Below are positions 10,107-18,564 of a stretch of DNA of 45,745 nucleotides, piece after piece. The stretch covers positions 1 through 45,745 of the forward strand of contig JAONBD010000010.1 in the NCBI GenBank assembly GCA_028376765.1. Reading direction: 5' to 3'. Every line of letters begins with the position of its first letter. Position 1 is the first letter of the stretch. The stretch is from Candidatus Kapaibacterium sp. Lineage in GTDB: Bacteria; Bacteroidota; Ignavibacteria; Kapaibacteriales; UBA2268. Made by a program: the position numbers and the translations under genes. The notes under the pieces were generated by a model. That model did not search any database. It was not told the origin of the DNA and saw only the letters and a program-made list of their open reading frames with translations.

Positions 10107-10734
10107 GCAACAACCAGGTCAATCAAAGAAATTTAACTTTCCACTTGAAGGTAAAAGAATAGATGATTTAGAAAATCAAGAAATTCCAGTACCTAGATTA
10201 TGGGAGTTCTATAAAGAAACAGTAATTCCTAACTTGATGAAAGAATTTAACTTTTCATCAGTTATGCAAGTACCTAAATTACAAAAGATATGTTTGAATA
10301 TGGGCGTGGGAAGATCAGTTCAAGATCCTAAAGCACTACAAAGTGCTATTAATGAACTTGAATTAATATCTGGACAAAGACCTGTGATAAGAAAAGCAAA
10401 AAAAGCGATATCAAACTTTAAATTAAGAGAGAATGTTCCTATTGGAACTTCTGTTACTCTAAGAAGAACTACTATGTATGAATTTTTAGATAGATTTATT
10501 AATATTTCTGCTCCAAGAATTCGTGACTTTAGAGGGTTTCCAGATAAAAGTTTTGATGGAAAAGGTAATTATACATTAGGAATTAAAGAGCAAATTATAT
10601 TCCCTGAAATTGATGTTGATAAAGTTAACAATATCGGTGGATTAGATATAACATTTGTAATTAAAGCAGCTTCTGATGAAGAAGGCAGAGCTTTAATGAA
10701 TCAATTTGGTTTTCCATTTAGAAGAAAGAACTAG
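10099..10734 (+). CDS. rplE: 50S ribosomal protein L5 with N-terminal extension
   Basis: L5 binds 5S rRNA and the P-site tRNA elbow. The core is clear: [33 protein letters not shown] and [19 protein letters not shown]. At 211 residues it is about 30 longer than the usual 179-187, owing to an N-terminal stretch starting [15 protein letters not shown]. The only upstream ATG is the annotated one, and it overlaps rplX by 8 nt. A start inside the extension would need a rare codon, so the extension is probably translated. Confidence 0.94.
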   Translation: MAKQQPGQSKKFNFPLEGKRIDDLENQEIPVPRLWEFYKETVIPNLMKEFNFSSVMQVPKLQKICLNMGVGRSVQDPKALQSAINELELISGQRPVIRKAKKAISNFKLRENVPIGTSVTLRRTTMYEFLDRFINISAPRIRDFRGFPDKSFDGKGNYTLGIKEQIIFPEIDVDKVNNIGGLDITFVIKAASDEEGRALMNQFGFPFRRKN

Positions 10735-10746
10735 AAAAGGATAATT

Positions 10747-11016
10747 ATGTCAAAAAATTGTATGGTTGCTCGTAACCGTAAAAGACAAAAATTAGCAGAT
10801 AGATTTGCAGATAAAAGAGCAGAGCTTAAAGAAGCTGGCGATTATGTAGGATTACAGAAATTGCCTAGAAATTCAGCTCCAACAAGAATTAGAAGCAGAT
10901 GTTCTGTAACAGGAAGACCAAGAGGCGTTTACAAGAAATTTGGTTTATGTAGAAATATATTCAGAGAGTTAGCATCAGAAGGAAAAATCCCTGGTGTAAG
11001 AAAGGCTAGCTGGTAA
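10747..11016 (+). CDS. rpsN: 30S ribosomal protein S14, long form
   Basis: S14 is a 30S head protein. The 89-residue product is the long form without the full zinc ribbon (no paired CxxC motifs), containing [20 protein letters not shown] and ending KASW. AAAAGGA lies before the ATG. The gene is in normal spc order between rplE and rpsH. Confidence 0.96.
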   Translation: MSKNCMVARNRKRQKLADRFADKRAELKEAGDYVGLQKLPRNSAPTRIRSRCSVTGRPRGVYKKFGLCRNIFRELASEGKIPGVRKASW

Positions 11017-11031
11017 AAAATAAATAAAACT

Positions 11032-11427
11032 ATGGCAGTAACAGATCAAATAGGCGATTTCATAACAAGAATTCGTAATGCGGGAGCCGCTACACATAAA
11101 TATGTAGAAGCACCAAAGTCAAAAATCAAAGTTGCGATTGCTGAGATTCTTAAAGATCAAGGCTATATCGAAGATTTTGAGGTTATTAACGAAGGAATTC
11201 AAGGTAGAATTAAAATATCTTTGAAATACTATCAAAGAAGACCTGTAATTAAACAAATTCAGAGAGTTAGTACACCAGGTAGAAGAATATATAATAGTGC
11301 CGACAGTTTTTCACGTGTGAAAAATGGATTAGGTATTGCAATTGTTTCTACTTCTCGTGGATTAATGACAGTCAAAGATGCTGAAAAAGATGGCATCGGT
11401 GGTGAAGTAATTTGTACTGTTTGGTAA
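11032..11427 (+). CDS. rpsH: 30S ribosomal protein S8
   Basis: S8 binds the central domain of 16S rRNA and in E. coli represses the spc operon. The 131-residue product begins MAVTDQIGDFITRIRNAG and has the C-terminal motif STSRGLMTVKDAEKDGIGGE. Its length is typical. Confidence 0.97.
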   Translation: MAVTDQIGDFITRIRNAGAATHKYVEAPKSKIKVAIAEILKDQGYIEDFEVINEGIQGRIKISLKYYQRRPVIKQIQRVSTPGRRIYNSADSFSRVKNGLGIAIVSTSRGLMTVKDAEKDGIGGEVICTVW

Positions 11428-11446
11428 AATTGGATTAGGTAAAAAA

Positions 11447-11986
11447 ATGTCAAGAATAGGAAAAGCACCAATCACTGTACCTTCAGGCGTAAAGCTGAAA
11501 ATTGATGGTAATACAGTATCTGCAAAAGGACCAAAGGGCGAACTGTCATACAGTTTACCAAATGGAATATCATTTGAACAAGATGGTGATGTGCTAAATG
11601 TTTTAAGAGCTAGTGAAGATAAAAAAACTAAATCTTTACATGGCTTATCAAGGTCAATGGTAAATAATATCATTGAAGGATGTTCTAATGGCTTCAAGAT
11701 ATTATTAAATATCGAAGGTGTAGGATTTAGAGCTGAAATGAAAGGTAAAAGACTATTGTTAAATCTTGGGTTTTCTCATCCAGTAGTCGTAATTCCACCA
11801 GACGGTATCGAATTTAATACTCCTGAACAAACCAAGTTAGAAATAATTGGTGCAAACCGTCAATTAGTTGGTGAAGTAGCAGCAAAAATTAGAAGATTAA
11901 GAAAACCTGAACCTTATAAAGGAAAAGGTATTAAGTATGATGGTGAATACATCAGAAGAAAAGCAGGAAAAACTTCAGCTAAATAA
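11447..11986 (+). CDS. rplF: 50S ribosomal protein L6
   Basis: L6 lies near the sarcin-ricin loop and factor-binding site. The 179-residue protein begins MSRIGKAPITVPSGV and ends with the signature region RKPEPYKGKGIKYDGEYIRR. It has two L6 folds and standard length. Confidence 0.97.
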   Translation: MSRIGKAPITVPSGVKLKIDGNTVSAKGPKGELSYSLPNGISFEQDGDVLNVLRASEDKKTKSLHGLSRSMVNNIIEGCSNGFKILLNIEGVGFRAEMKGKRLLLNLGFSHPVVVIPPDGIEFNTPEQTKLEIIGANRQLVGEVAAKIRRLRKPEPYKGKGIKYDGEYIRRKAGKTSAK

Positions 11987-12007
11987 TTAATAGATGAGCT
12001 TAATAAG

Positions 12008-12379
12008 ATGGGATTACAAAAAGATTTAGCAGTTAGAAAGCTAAAAAGAAAAAGAAAAGTAAGAAAAAGAGTATTTGGTGTTAGTGAAAATTTAAGATTT
12101 TCAGTTTTTAAAAGTGGTACTAATATCTATGCTCAATTAATCAATGATGATGAAGGAACAACAATTATCTCAGCATCGACGATTGATAAAGAATTAAAAT
12201 CACAGCTAAATCAACAAATGAAAAAAGTAGATCAAGCAGTGTTAATTGGTAAAGCAATTGCATCTAGAGCAATTGAAAAAGGTATTAAAAAAGTATCTTT
12301 TGATAGAAATGGTTTCCTTTATTCTGGAAGAATAAAAGCATTAGCTGATGCCGCTAGAGAGGGTGGCTTAGAATTTTAA
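12008..12379 (+). CDS. rplR: 50S ribosomal protein L18
   Basis: L18 delivers 5S rRNA to the large subunit with L5 and L25. The 123-residue protein has a basic N-terminus (KLKRKRKVRKRVFG), RFSVFKSGTNIYAQLI and the ending SGRIKALADAAREGGLEF. The length is normal. Confidence 0.96.
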   Translation: MGLQKDLAVRKLKRKRKVRKRVFGVSENLRFSVFKSGTNIYAQLINDDEGTTIISASTIDKELKSQLNQQMKKVDQAVLIGKAIASRAIEKGIKKVSFDRNGFLYSGRIKALADAAREGGLEF

Positions 12380-12400
12380 TCGAAAGCAAGGCAAAAAATT

Positions 12401-12907
12401 ATGGCTAAAAATATAAAATCATCTGAATTAGACTTAAAAGATAAATTAGTTTATGTTGGTAGAACAGCTAAAGTTGTAAAAGGTGGACGTAGATTTAATT
12501 TCTCTGCAATAGTTGTTGTTGGAGATCACAATGGTCACGTTGGCTATGGTCTTGGAAAAGCAGGTGAGGTAGTAAACGCAGTAAACAAAGCTACTGATGC
12601 AGCTAAGAAAAATATTTTCAGAGTAAGATTACATGAAAATACAATTCCACACGAAGTTACTGGTAAATACGGTGCAGCAAGAGTATTAATTAAACCTGCA
12701 ACTCCAGGGACTGGTGTTATAGCAGCTGGTGGTGTTCGTGCAGTTCTTGAACTTGCTGGTGTTCATGATGTATTAACAAAAAATCTTGGTTCATCAAATC
12801 CACACAATACTGTTAAAGCAGCTGTTGAAGGTTTAACTAGATTAGAAGATGCAAATATGGTTGCCAAAAGAAGAGGTATTCCAGTTAAAAAGGTAATATT
12901 CGGATAA
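12401..12907 (+). CDS. rpsE: 30S ribosomal protein S5
   Basis: S5 contributes to translational accuracy at the mRNA entry side. The 168-residue protein has the double-stranded-RNA-binding-like N-terminal domain ([30 protein letters not shown]) and C-terminal [21 protein letters not shown]. It is in canonical order before rpmD. Confidence 0.97.
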   Translation: MAKNIKSSELDLKDKLVYVGRTAKVVKGGRRFNFSAIVVVGDHNGHVGYGLGKAGEVVNAVNKATDAAKKNIFRVRLHENTIPHEVTGKYGAARVLIKPATPGTGVIAAGGVRAVLELAGVHDVLTKNLGSSNPHNTVKAAVEGLTRLEDANMVAKRRGIPVKKVIFG

Positions 12908-12923
12908 AATTGGATTTAAAATA

Positions 12924-13109
12924 ATGGCTCAATTAAAAGTAACTCAAGTAAAAAGTTCTATCAAAACTACTCATATTCAAAAAAAGAATATTGAAGCATT
13001 GGGGCTTGGTAGACCAAGTTATTCTAATGTAGTTCCAGATAACGAACAAATTAGAGGAATGATCAGCAAAGTTGATCACTTGGTTAAAGTTGAAACAATT
13101 AATAATTAA
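12924..13109 (+). CDS. rpmD: 50S ribosomal protein L30
   Basis: L30 is a small ferredoxin-like 50S protein. The 61-residue product contains KVTQVKSSIKTTHIQKKNIEALGLGR and ends in the usual VDHLVKVE segment. It lies between rpsE and rplO. Confidence 0.95.
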   Translation: MAQLKVTQVKSSIKTTHIQKKNIEALGLGRPSYSNVVPDNEQIRGMISKVDHLVKVETINN

Positions 13110-13117
13110 GAAAGAAA

Positions 13118-13579
13118 ATGAAACACATTGGAAATTTAACGTATCAAGAGGGATCTAAACAATCCAAAAAGAGAATTGGTAGAGGTCAAGGTTCAGGACA
13201 CGGCGGGACTTCAACAAAAGGTCACAAAGGTCAAAAATCTAGATCAGGTGCTAGTATATCAATTGGGTTTGAAGGCGGGCAAATGCCTTTACACCGTAGA
13301 GTTCCTAAATACGGTTTTACTAATCATAAATTTAAAACTACTTACAGTGTTATAAATTTGGATAAACTTCAAAAATTTATTGACGAAGGACAAATCGAAT
13401 CATCCAATGTGGGATATACTACTTTAAAGAAATCAGGTATCATTAAGGGTAGAAATCCTTTAAAAGTACTTGGGAATGGTGAAATAAAAACTGCAATTAC
13501 GATTACAGATGCTAAAGTTACTGCATCTGCAAAAGATAAGATCGTAACTGCTGGAGGTTCAGTAAAAATAGATGGCTAA
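13118..13579 (+). CDS. rplO: 50S ribosomal protein L15
   Basis: L15 is a late-assembly 50S protein. The 153-residue protein shows KKRIGRGQGSGHGGTSTKGHKGQ and GFEGGQMPLHRRVPKYGF, both diagnostic. Its end overlaps the secY start by 8 nt, so the two are probably translationally coupled. Confidence 0.96.
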   Translation: MKHIGNLTYQEGSKQSKKRIGRGQGSGHGGTSTKGHKGQKSRSGASISIGFEGGQMPLHRRVPKYGFTNHKFKTTYSVINLDKLQKFIDEGQIESSNVGYTTLKKSGIIKGRNPLKVLGNGEIKTAITITDAKVTASAKDKIVTAGGSVKIDG

Positions 13580-14900
13580 TTTTTTTCAGACCATAGGAAA
13601 TATTGGCAAAATTGAAGAATTAAAGAAAAAAATCTTCTATACAATTGGTATGTTACTAATTGTTAGGATTGGAGCATATATTACCCTACCAGGTATTGAT
13701 GTAGAAATTCTTCAACAAGCAATAGCAAATAACGAAAGTAATTCACTTTTTGGCTTTTTTAATACATTTGTGGGAGGCGCATTTTTTAATGCTGCCATTT
13801 TCGCACTTGGTATAATGCCTTACATCACCGCCTCTATTATTTTCCAGTTAGCAGGTATTGTAATACCTGAGATTCAGAAAATGCAAAAGGAAGGTGAAGA
13901 TGGTAGAAGGAAAATTAATCAATACACAAGATATGCCGCAGTAGGTATATCAATGCTTCAAGCTATTGGTTTTACAATAAATTTAGTTAATGGTCCTAAT
14001 GGTGTAGCAGTTATGGATTCAGGATTCTTGTTTTATGCAAGTTCTGTAATGTTGCTTACATCTGGTACTATATTGTTAATGTGGATTGGTGAACAGATTA
14101 CGGAAAAAGGTATTGGAAATGGTATTTCATTGATAATATTTATTGGAATCATTGCACAATTACCAACAGCTTTAATAAATGAATTCAACTTAGTATTTGA
14201 GGGTATTAGACACTGGATGCTAGAGATAGTTATATTCGGTTTATTAGCTCTAATTATAGCAGCTGTAATTTTAATTACACAAGGTGCTAGAAAGATTCCA
14301 GTACAATATGCAAAAAGACAAGTTGGTAGAAAGGTTTATGGTGGTACTACTCAACACATTCCATTAAGAGTTAACACTGCAGGTGTAATGCCTATTATAT
14401 TTGCTCAAGCTTTAATGTTTATACCTCAAACTTTACACAGTATATTACAGTTAGAAGCTACAGAATGGCTTGCTAGTTTGTTTGATTACAATTCGTATTC
14501 TTATGCATTAATATTTGCATTACTAGTAATTCTATTTACATTCTTCTATACTGCGATTGTATTTAATCCAAAAGAAATAGCAGATAACATGAAAAGAAAC
14601 GGCGGTTTTATTCCTGGTGTTAGACCTGGAAAACCAACTGCTCAATATATTGAAAGCGTTTTAACAAGAATAACTTTACCTGGTTCAGTATTTTTAGCGA
14701 TAATAGCTATATTACCAGTATTTTTAACAAATATATTTGGTGTAACTGGAACATTTTCACAATTTTTCGGTGGAACAAGTCTTCTAATTATTGTAGGTGT
14801 TGCTTTAGATACCTTGCAACAAATTGAATCTCATTTAATTATGAGACATTATGACGGATTCATGAAAACTGGGAAAATGAGAGGAAGAGTTAGTCAATAA
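13572..14900 (+). CDS. secY: Protein translocase subunit SecY
   Basis: SecY is the channel of the Sec translocon in the inner membrane. The 442-residue protein has about ten hydrophobic segments. Conserved features are IGAYITLPGID in the first segment (plug region following), NPKEIADNMKRNGGFIPGVRPG in the large cytosolic loop, and the C-terminal LDTLQQIESHLIMRHYDGF. It follows rplO with overlap and is followed directly by infA; the map and adk genes often found here are absent. Confidence 0.96.
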   Translation: MANFFQTIGNIGKIEELKKKIFYTIGMLLIVRIGAYITLPGIDVEILQQAIANNESNSLFGFFNTFVGGAFFNAAIFALGIMPYITASIIFQLAGIVIPEIQKMQKEGEDGRRKINQYTRYAAVGISMLQAIGFTINLVNGPNGVAVMDSGFLFYASSVMLLTSGTILLMWIGEQITEKGIGNGISLIIFIGIIAQLPTALINEFNLVFEGIRHWMLEIVIFGLLALIIAAVILITQGARKIPVQYAKRQVGRKVYGGTTQHIPLRVNTAGVMPIIFAQALMFIPQTLHSILQLEATEWLASLFDYNSYSYALIFALLVILFTFFYTAIVFNPKEIADNMKRNGGFIPGVRPGKPTAQYIESVLTRITLPGSVFLAIIAILPVFLTNIFGVTGTFSQFFGGTSLLIIVGVALDTLQQIESHLIMRHYDGFMKTGKMRGRVSQ

Positions 14901-14919
14901 CTTTATAAATTAAGGATAT

Positions 14920-15138
14920 ATGCCAAAACAAGATCTAATAAGAGTCGATGGAGTAATAGAAGAAACTCTACCAAATACTCAGTTCAGAGTAAAACTAGAA
15001 AATGATCATGTATTGTTAGCTCATGTCTCCGGAAAAATGAGAATGAATTTCATTAAAATTCTTCAAGGCGATAAAGTAACGGTAGAATTATCTCCGTATG
15101 ATTTATCCAAAGGTAGAATAGTTTACAGATATAAATAG
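14920..15138 (+). CDS. infA: Translation initiation factor IF-1
   Basis: IF-1 blocks the A site during initiation. The 72-residue OB-fold protein contains [37 protein letters not shown] and [16 protein letters not shown], all canonical. An AAGGA lies a few bases before the ATG. Confidence 0.97.
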   Translation: MPKQDLIRVDGVIEETLPNTQFRVKLENDHVLLAHVSGKMRMNFIKILQGDKVTVELSPYDLSKGRIVYRYK

Positions 15139-15146
15139 GTAATAAA

Positions 15147-15263
15147 ATGAAAGTAACCGCATCGGTTAAAAAAAGAAGCCCTGAAGACATTATTGTCAAA
15201 AGAAAAGGCAGAATTTACATTATAAACAAGAAAAATCCACGTTTAAAACAAAGACAAGGATAA
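15147..15263 (+). CDS. rpmJ: 50S ribosomal protein L36, zinc-free form
   Basis: L36 is a tiny late-assembly 50S protein. The 38-residue ORF starts [20 protein letters not shown] and ends [10 protein letters not shown], a clear L36. The zinc ligands of classical L36 (Cys11, Cys14, Cys27, His32) are replaced by Ser, Asp, Asn and Arg, so it should not bind zinc. It lies between infA and rpsM as usual and is small enough to be missed by length-filtered gene calling. Confidence 0.94.
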   Translation: MKVTASVKKRSPEDIIVKRKGRIYIINKKNPRLKQRQG

Positions 15264-15273
15264 GGGATAAATT

Positions 15274-15651
15274 ATGGCTCGTATTGCAGGTGTTGACTTA
15301 CCTAAAAATAAAAGAGGCGTTATAGGGCTTACTTATATATTTGGTATTGGTAGAGAATTATCAGAAAGAATTCTTAAAGAAGCAGATATTGATGAAAGTA
15401 AAAGAATCAAAGATTGGACCGACGCCGAGATAGCTAGTATAAGAAACATTATCGAAGAATCATATATCGTAGAAGGTCAATTGAGATCTGAACGACAAAT
15501 GAATATTAAAAGATTGATGGATATTGGCTGTTACAGAGGACTAAGACATAGAAGAGGACTTCCTGCTAGAGGTCAAAGAACAAAAACTAACGCTAGAACA
15601 CGAAAAGGTAAGAAGAAAACTATTGCCGGTAAGAAAAAAGTTACTAAATAA
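15274..15651 (+). CDS. rpsM: 30S ribosomal protein S13
   Basis: S13 sits at the head-50S interface and contacts P-site tRNA. The 125-residue protein starts [21 protein letters not shown] and has the [22 protein letters not shown] signature region and a basic tail. The length is typical. AAGGGATAA lies before the ATG. Confidence 0.97.
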   Translation: MARIAGVDLPKNKRGVIGLTYIFGIGRELSERILKEADIDESKRIKDWTDAEIASIRNIIEESYIVEGQLRSERQMNIKRLMDIGCYRGLRHRRGLPARGQRTKTNARTRKGKKKTIAGKKKVTK

Positions 15652-15681
15652 TCACATTGATCTTAAAAAAGGTTTATCAAA

Positions 15682-16062
15682 GTGGCGAAAAGAAAAATTA
15701 AAAAGAAACAAGTCAGTGACGTACATGGAAAGGCTTTTATCGTTGCAACTTTTAACAACGTAAAAGTTACTATCACTGATATGTATGGAAATACTTTGTG
15801 TTGGTCTTCAGCTGGTAAAAATGGCTTTAGAGGTTCTAAAAAGAACACACCATACGCAGCTCAAGTATCAGCAGAAAAAGCAGCTAATGATGCATTCGAA
15901 ATGGGTCTAAGAAGAATTGAAGTGTTTGTAAAAGGACCAGGTTCTGGTAGAGAAGCAGCTGTTAGAGCTTTATCTCAAGCTGGATTGGAAGTGAGCAGTA
16001 TAATGGATAAAACTCCAATACCTCATAATGGTTGCAGACCTCCAAAAAGACGTCGAGTTTAA
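15682..16062 (+). CDS. rpsK: 30S ribosomal protein S11
   Basis: S11 lies on the 30S platform near the Shine-Dalgarno helix. The 126-residue product starts with GTG ([13 protein letters not shown]) and ends with the diagnostic [16 protein letters not shown]. It follows rpsM by 30 nt. The gene normally next, rpsD, is missing: rpoA follows directly. Confidence 0.96.
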   Translation: MAKRKIKKKQVSDVHGKAFIVATFNNVKVTITDMYGNTLCWSSAGKNGFRGSKKNTPYAAQVSAEKAANDAFEMGLRRIEVFVKGPGSGREAAVRALSQAGLEVSSIMDKTPIPHNGCRPPKRRRV

Positions 16063-16094
16063 AATATTTTGAATAAAAAAAAGAAAAATTGAAT

Positions 16095-17117
16095 ATGAAT
16101 GTTCAACTACAAATGCCAGAAAATGTGATAGTAGATGAAGTTATCTCTACCGATCAAGGCATATTTACGCTTCAACCTTTGGAAAAAGGTTACGGTGTAA
16201 CTTTGGGTAATTCTTTGAGAAGAGTGTTACTCTCATCAATTCCAGGTAATGCTATCGTTGGAATAAAGATTACAGATGTACTTCACGAATTTCAAACCAT
16301 TACTGGGGTTGTTGAAGATGTTTCTCAAGTAATATTGAACCTAAAAACATTATCGGTTAAACCTAATGATAAGAAAAGCAGCAAAGTTACAGTATCTGTT
16401 AAAGGACCTGGTCAGTTAACTGGAAAAGATATTGATGCAGCTGGAGATATTGAAGTATTAAATAAAGATTTGGTAATCTGTAATTTAGAAAAAGATGCTG
16501 AATTTGAAATGGAGCTTAGAATAGGTCGTGGAAAAGGTTATGTTCCTTCTGAAGAACAAAACACTGTTGATTTTCCTATTGGCATGTTACCTATCGACGC
16601 AATTTTTACTCCAATCAAAAATGTTATATTCCAAGTTGAACCATACAGAGTTGGTCAGAAAACAGATTATGAAAAATTAATTTTAGATATCAAAACAGAT
16701 GGTACAGTTTCTCCAAAGGAAGCAGTACATATTGCATCTAAAATTTTAAATGATCACTTGAAATTATTTTCTGGAATGGATGAATTTGAAGATGATGAAC
16801 AACCAGAAGCATCTGCTGAAGAAGAAATCAAACAAGCTGAAAATAATAGAATTAAAAAGATATTATTAACTCCTGTTGATGAACTTGAATTATCTGTTAG
16901 AGCACATAATTGTTTGAAAGCTGCAGATATTAAATTACTTGGAGAATTAGTTAAGTTAGAGGAAGCAGAACTTCTTAAATTTAGAAATTTTGGAAGAAAA
17001 TCTTTAACTGAATTAATTGATGTAGTTCATAATTTTGGACTAGATTTTGGAATGAACATAGACAAGTATATTAGAGAAGAATTAGAAAAATTTTATAAAG
17101 ACCTTGAACAATCTTAA
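16095..17117 (+). CDS. rpoA: RNA polymerase alpha subunit
   Basis: Alpha dimerises to nucleate RNA polymerase assembly, and its C-terminal domain binds UP elements and activators. The N-terminal domain contains GYGVTLGNSLRRVLLSS, the assembly motif. The C-terminal domain from about residue 258 contains LTPVDELELSVRAHNCLKAA and LLKFRNFGRKSLTEL. The ATG at 16095 gives 340 residues. An in-frame TTG 6 nt upstream (16089) would add two residues and is less likely. An acidic linker (DDEQPEASAEEE) joins the domains. Confidence 0.96.
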   Translation: MNVQLQMPENVIVDEVISTDQGIFTLQPLEKGYGVTLGNSLRRVLLSSIPGNAIVGIKITDVLHEFQTITGVVEDVSQVILNLKTLSVKPNDKKSSKVTVSVKGPGQLTGKDIDAAGDIEVLNKDLVICNLEKDAEFEMELRIGRGKGYVPSEEQNTVDFPIGMLPIDAIFTPIKNVIFQVEPYRVGQKTDYEKLILDIKTDGTVSPKEAVHIASKILNDHLKLFSGMDEFEDDEQPEASAEEEIKQAENNRIKKILLTPVDELELSVRAHNCLKAADIKLLGELVKLEEAELLKFRNFGRKSLTELIDVVHNFGLDFGMNIDKYIREELEKFYKDLEQS

Positions 17118-17128
17118 TTGGTAAGTAA

Positions 17129-17821
17129 ATGAGACATAGAGTAACCGTCAAAAAATTAGGTAGAACAAAATCTCATAGGGAAGCAACTCTAAGAGCTTTG
17201 GTAACTGCCCTTTTAGAAAATAAAAGAATCCATACTACTGAAGCTAAAGCAAGAGCTTTAAGACCTTACGCTGAAAAATTAATTACTAGAGCTAGAAAAG
17301 CTTATTTAAGAGAACAGCAAGGGCAACTATCAGAAGGATCTAAACACGATTTGAATACAAGAAGAGGTTTAGCAAATCACATTACTAAAAAAACAGTAAT
17401 CGAAAATCTTTTTGATGAGATAATCCCTGAAATATCAGATAGACCTGGTGGATACACAAGAATTGTAAAAACTGGTTACAGAAGGGGAGACTCAGGTAGT
17501 AAGGCTTTAATCGAATTAGTAGATTATAACCGTGAACAAACTGAAACTGTTTCTTTAAAACCAAAAAAGAAAAAGTCTTCTAATAAAAAGCAAGAAGCTA
17601 AAGTAGTAGAGCCAGTACAAGAAGTTGCAGAAGTAGTTGAAGAAACTATCGAAGACGTTGTTGATACAGCTGAAGCTGTTTCAGAAACTATAGCTGATGT
17701 TACTGAATCTGTTGTTGATACAGTTACTGATAGTACTGAAGACTCAGAAACTAAAAGTCAGAGTGAAAGCACAGACGAAGATACTTCTAGTGAATCAAAT
17801 GATGAAGATAAAACTGTTTAA
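17129..17821 (+). CDS. rplQ: 50S ribosomal protein L17 with long acidic C-terminal tail
   Basis: L17 is a core 50S protein near the tunnel exit. Residues 1-125 are a canonical L17 (MRHRVTVKKLGRTKSHREAT, IHTTEAKARALRPYAEKLI, GGYTRIVKTGYRRGD). The remaining 105 residues are a basic patch (KPKKKKSSNKK) and then a low-complexity stretch dominated by V, E, D, T and S. At 230 residues the protein is almost twice the usual length. The tail has no recognisable domain and is probably disordered and surface exposed. It is the last gene of the block, followed by a terminator. Confidence 0.95.
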   Translation: MRHRVTVKKLGRTKSHREATLRALVTALLENKRIHTTEAKARALRPYAEKLITRARKAYLREQQGQLSEGSKHDLNTRRGLANHITKKTVIENLFDEIIPEISDRPGGYTRIVKTGYRRGDSGSKALIELVDYNREQTETVSLKPKKKKSSNKKQEAKVVEPVQEVAEVVEETIEDVVDTAEAVSETIADVTESVVDTVTDSTEDSETKSQSESTDEDTSSESNDEDKTV

Positions 17822-17851
17822 GTTTATTACATTGAATTTAACAAAGAATTT

Positions 17852-17876
17852 AAGCGTCTGAAAAGACGCTTTTTTT
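17852..17876 (+). terminator. Intrinsic terminator of the ribosomal protein block
   Basis: A perfect 8-bp stem (AAGCGTCT / AGACGCTT) closes a GAAA tetraloop and is followed by a run of seven T. It lies 30 nt after the rplQ stop. The ATG of the next gene begins immediately after the T run. Confidence 0.92.
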
Positions 17877-18560
17877 ATGGTCTTAAAAGCAGAAAATATA
17901 AAGAAATCTTATTCATCTAATAATGATGATTCAATACTAGTATTAGATAGCGTTTCTCTTACTGTTAATGAAGGAGATTATATCTCGATACTTGGATCTT
18001 CTGGAGCTGGTAAAAGTACTTTCCTAAATATTTTAGCAAGTCTTGATACTTTTGATAGTGGCAGCGTAAAATATATTATTAATAAAGAAGAAATTGATAT
18101 ATTTGATTTATCTGACAAAAAGCTCTCACAAGTTAGAAGCTCCCATATTGGATTTATTTTTCAATTTCATCACTTGTTACCAGAATTTTCGGCAATTGAA
18201 AATATTTTAATCCCTAGTTTATTAATTAATTCAGATTCTAAGGAAAGTAAAGAAAGGGCTGAGTATCTTATTGATAAAGTTGGTTTGTATTCCAGAAAAA
18301 AACATAGGCCATCTCAACTATCGGGTGGTGAACAGCAAAGAATTGCTATTGCTCGATCATTAATTAATAAACCTAAGATAATATTTGCAGATGAACCTAC
18401 TGGTAATTTGGATAAAACCAACTCAGAAAATATATTAAGTATCATTAATAATATCCAACAAGAATTAAAAATGACTTTCATTACAGCAACTCATAGTGAA
18501 CTCGTCGCTTCAAATTCTGATAAAGTTTATAAAATAGAATCTGGAAAAATATCTAATTAA
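17877..18560 (+). CDS. ABC transporter ATPase, LolD/MacB family
   Basis: This is the cytoplasmic ATPase of an ABC system of the type that extracts lipoproteins (LolCDE) or drives MacB-like export. The 227-residue protein has Walker A GSSGAGKS near residue 40, the Q-loop in FIFQFHHLLPEFSA, signature LSGGEQQRIAIARSL near residue 145, Walker B IIFADEPTGNLD and the H-loop ATHSE. FQFHHLLPEF is typical of LolD. The partner permease is not in the window. The ATG directly abuts the L17 terminator and has no ribosome binding site, so expression may depend on read-through or a promoter inside rplQ. Confidence 0.88.
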   Translation: MVLKAENIKKSYSSNNDDSILVLDSVSLTVNEGDYISILGSSGAGKSTFLNILASLDTFDSGSVKYIINKEEIDIFDLSDKKLSQVRSSHIGFIFQFHHLLPEFSAIENILIPSLLINSDSKESKERAEYLIDKVGLYSRKKHRPSQLSGGEQQRIAIARSLINKPKIIFADEPTGNLDKTNSENILSIINNIQQELKMTFITATHSELVASNSDKVYKIESGKISN

Positions 18561-18564
18561 TTAA

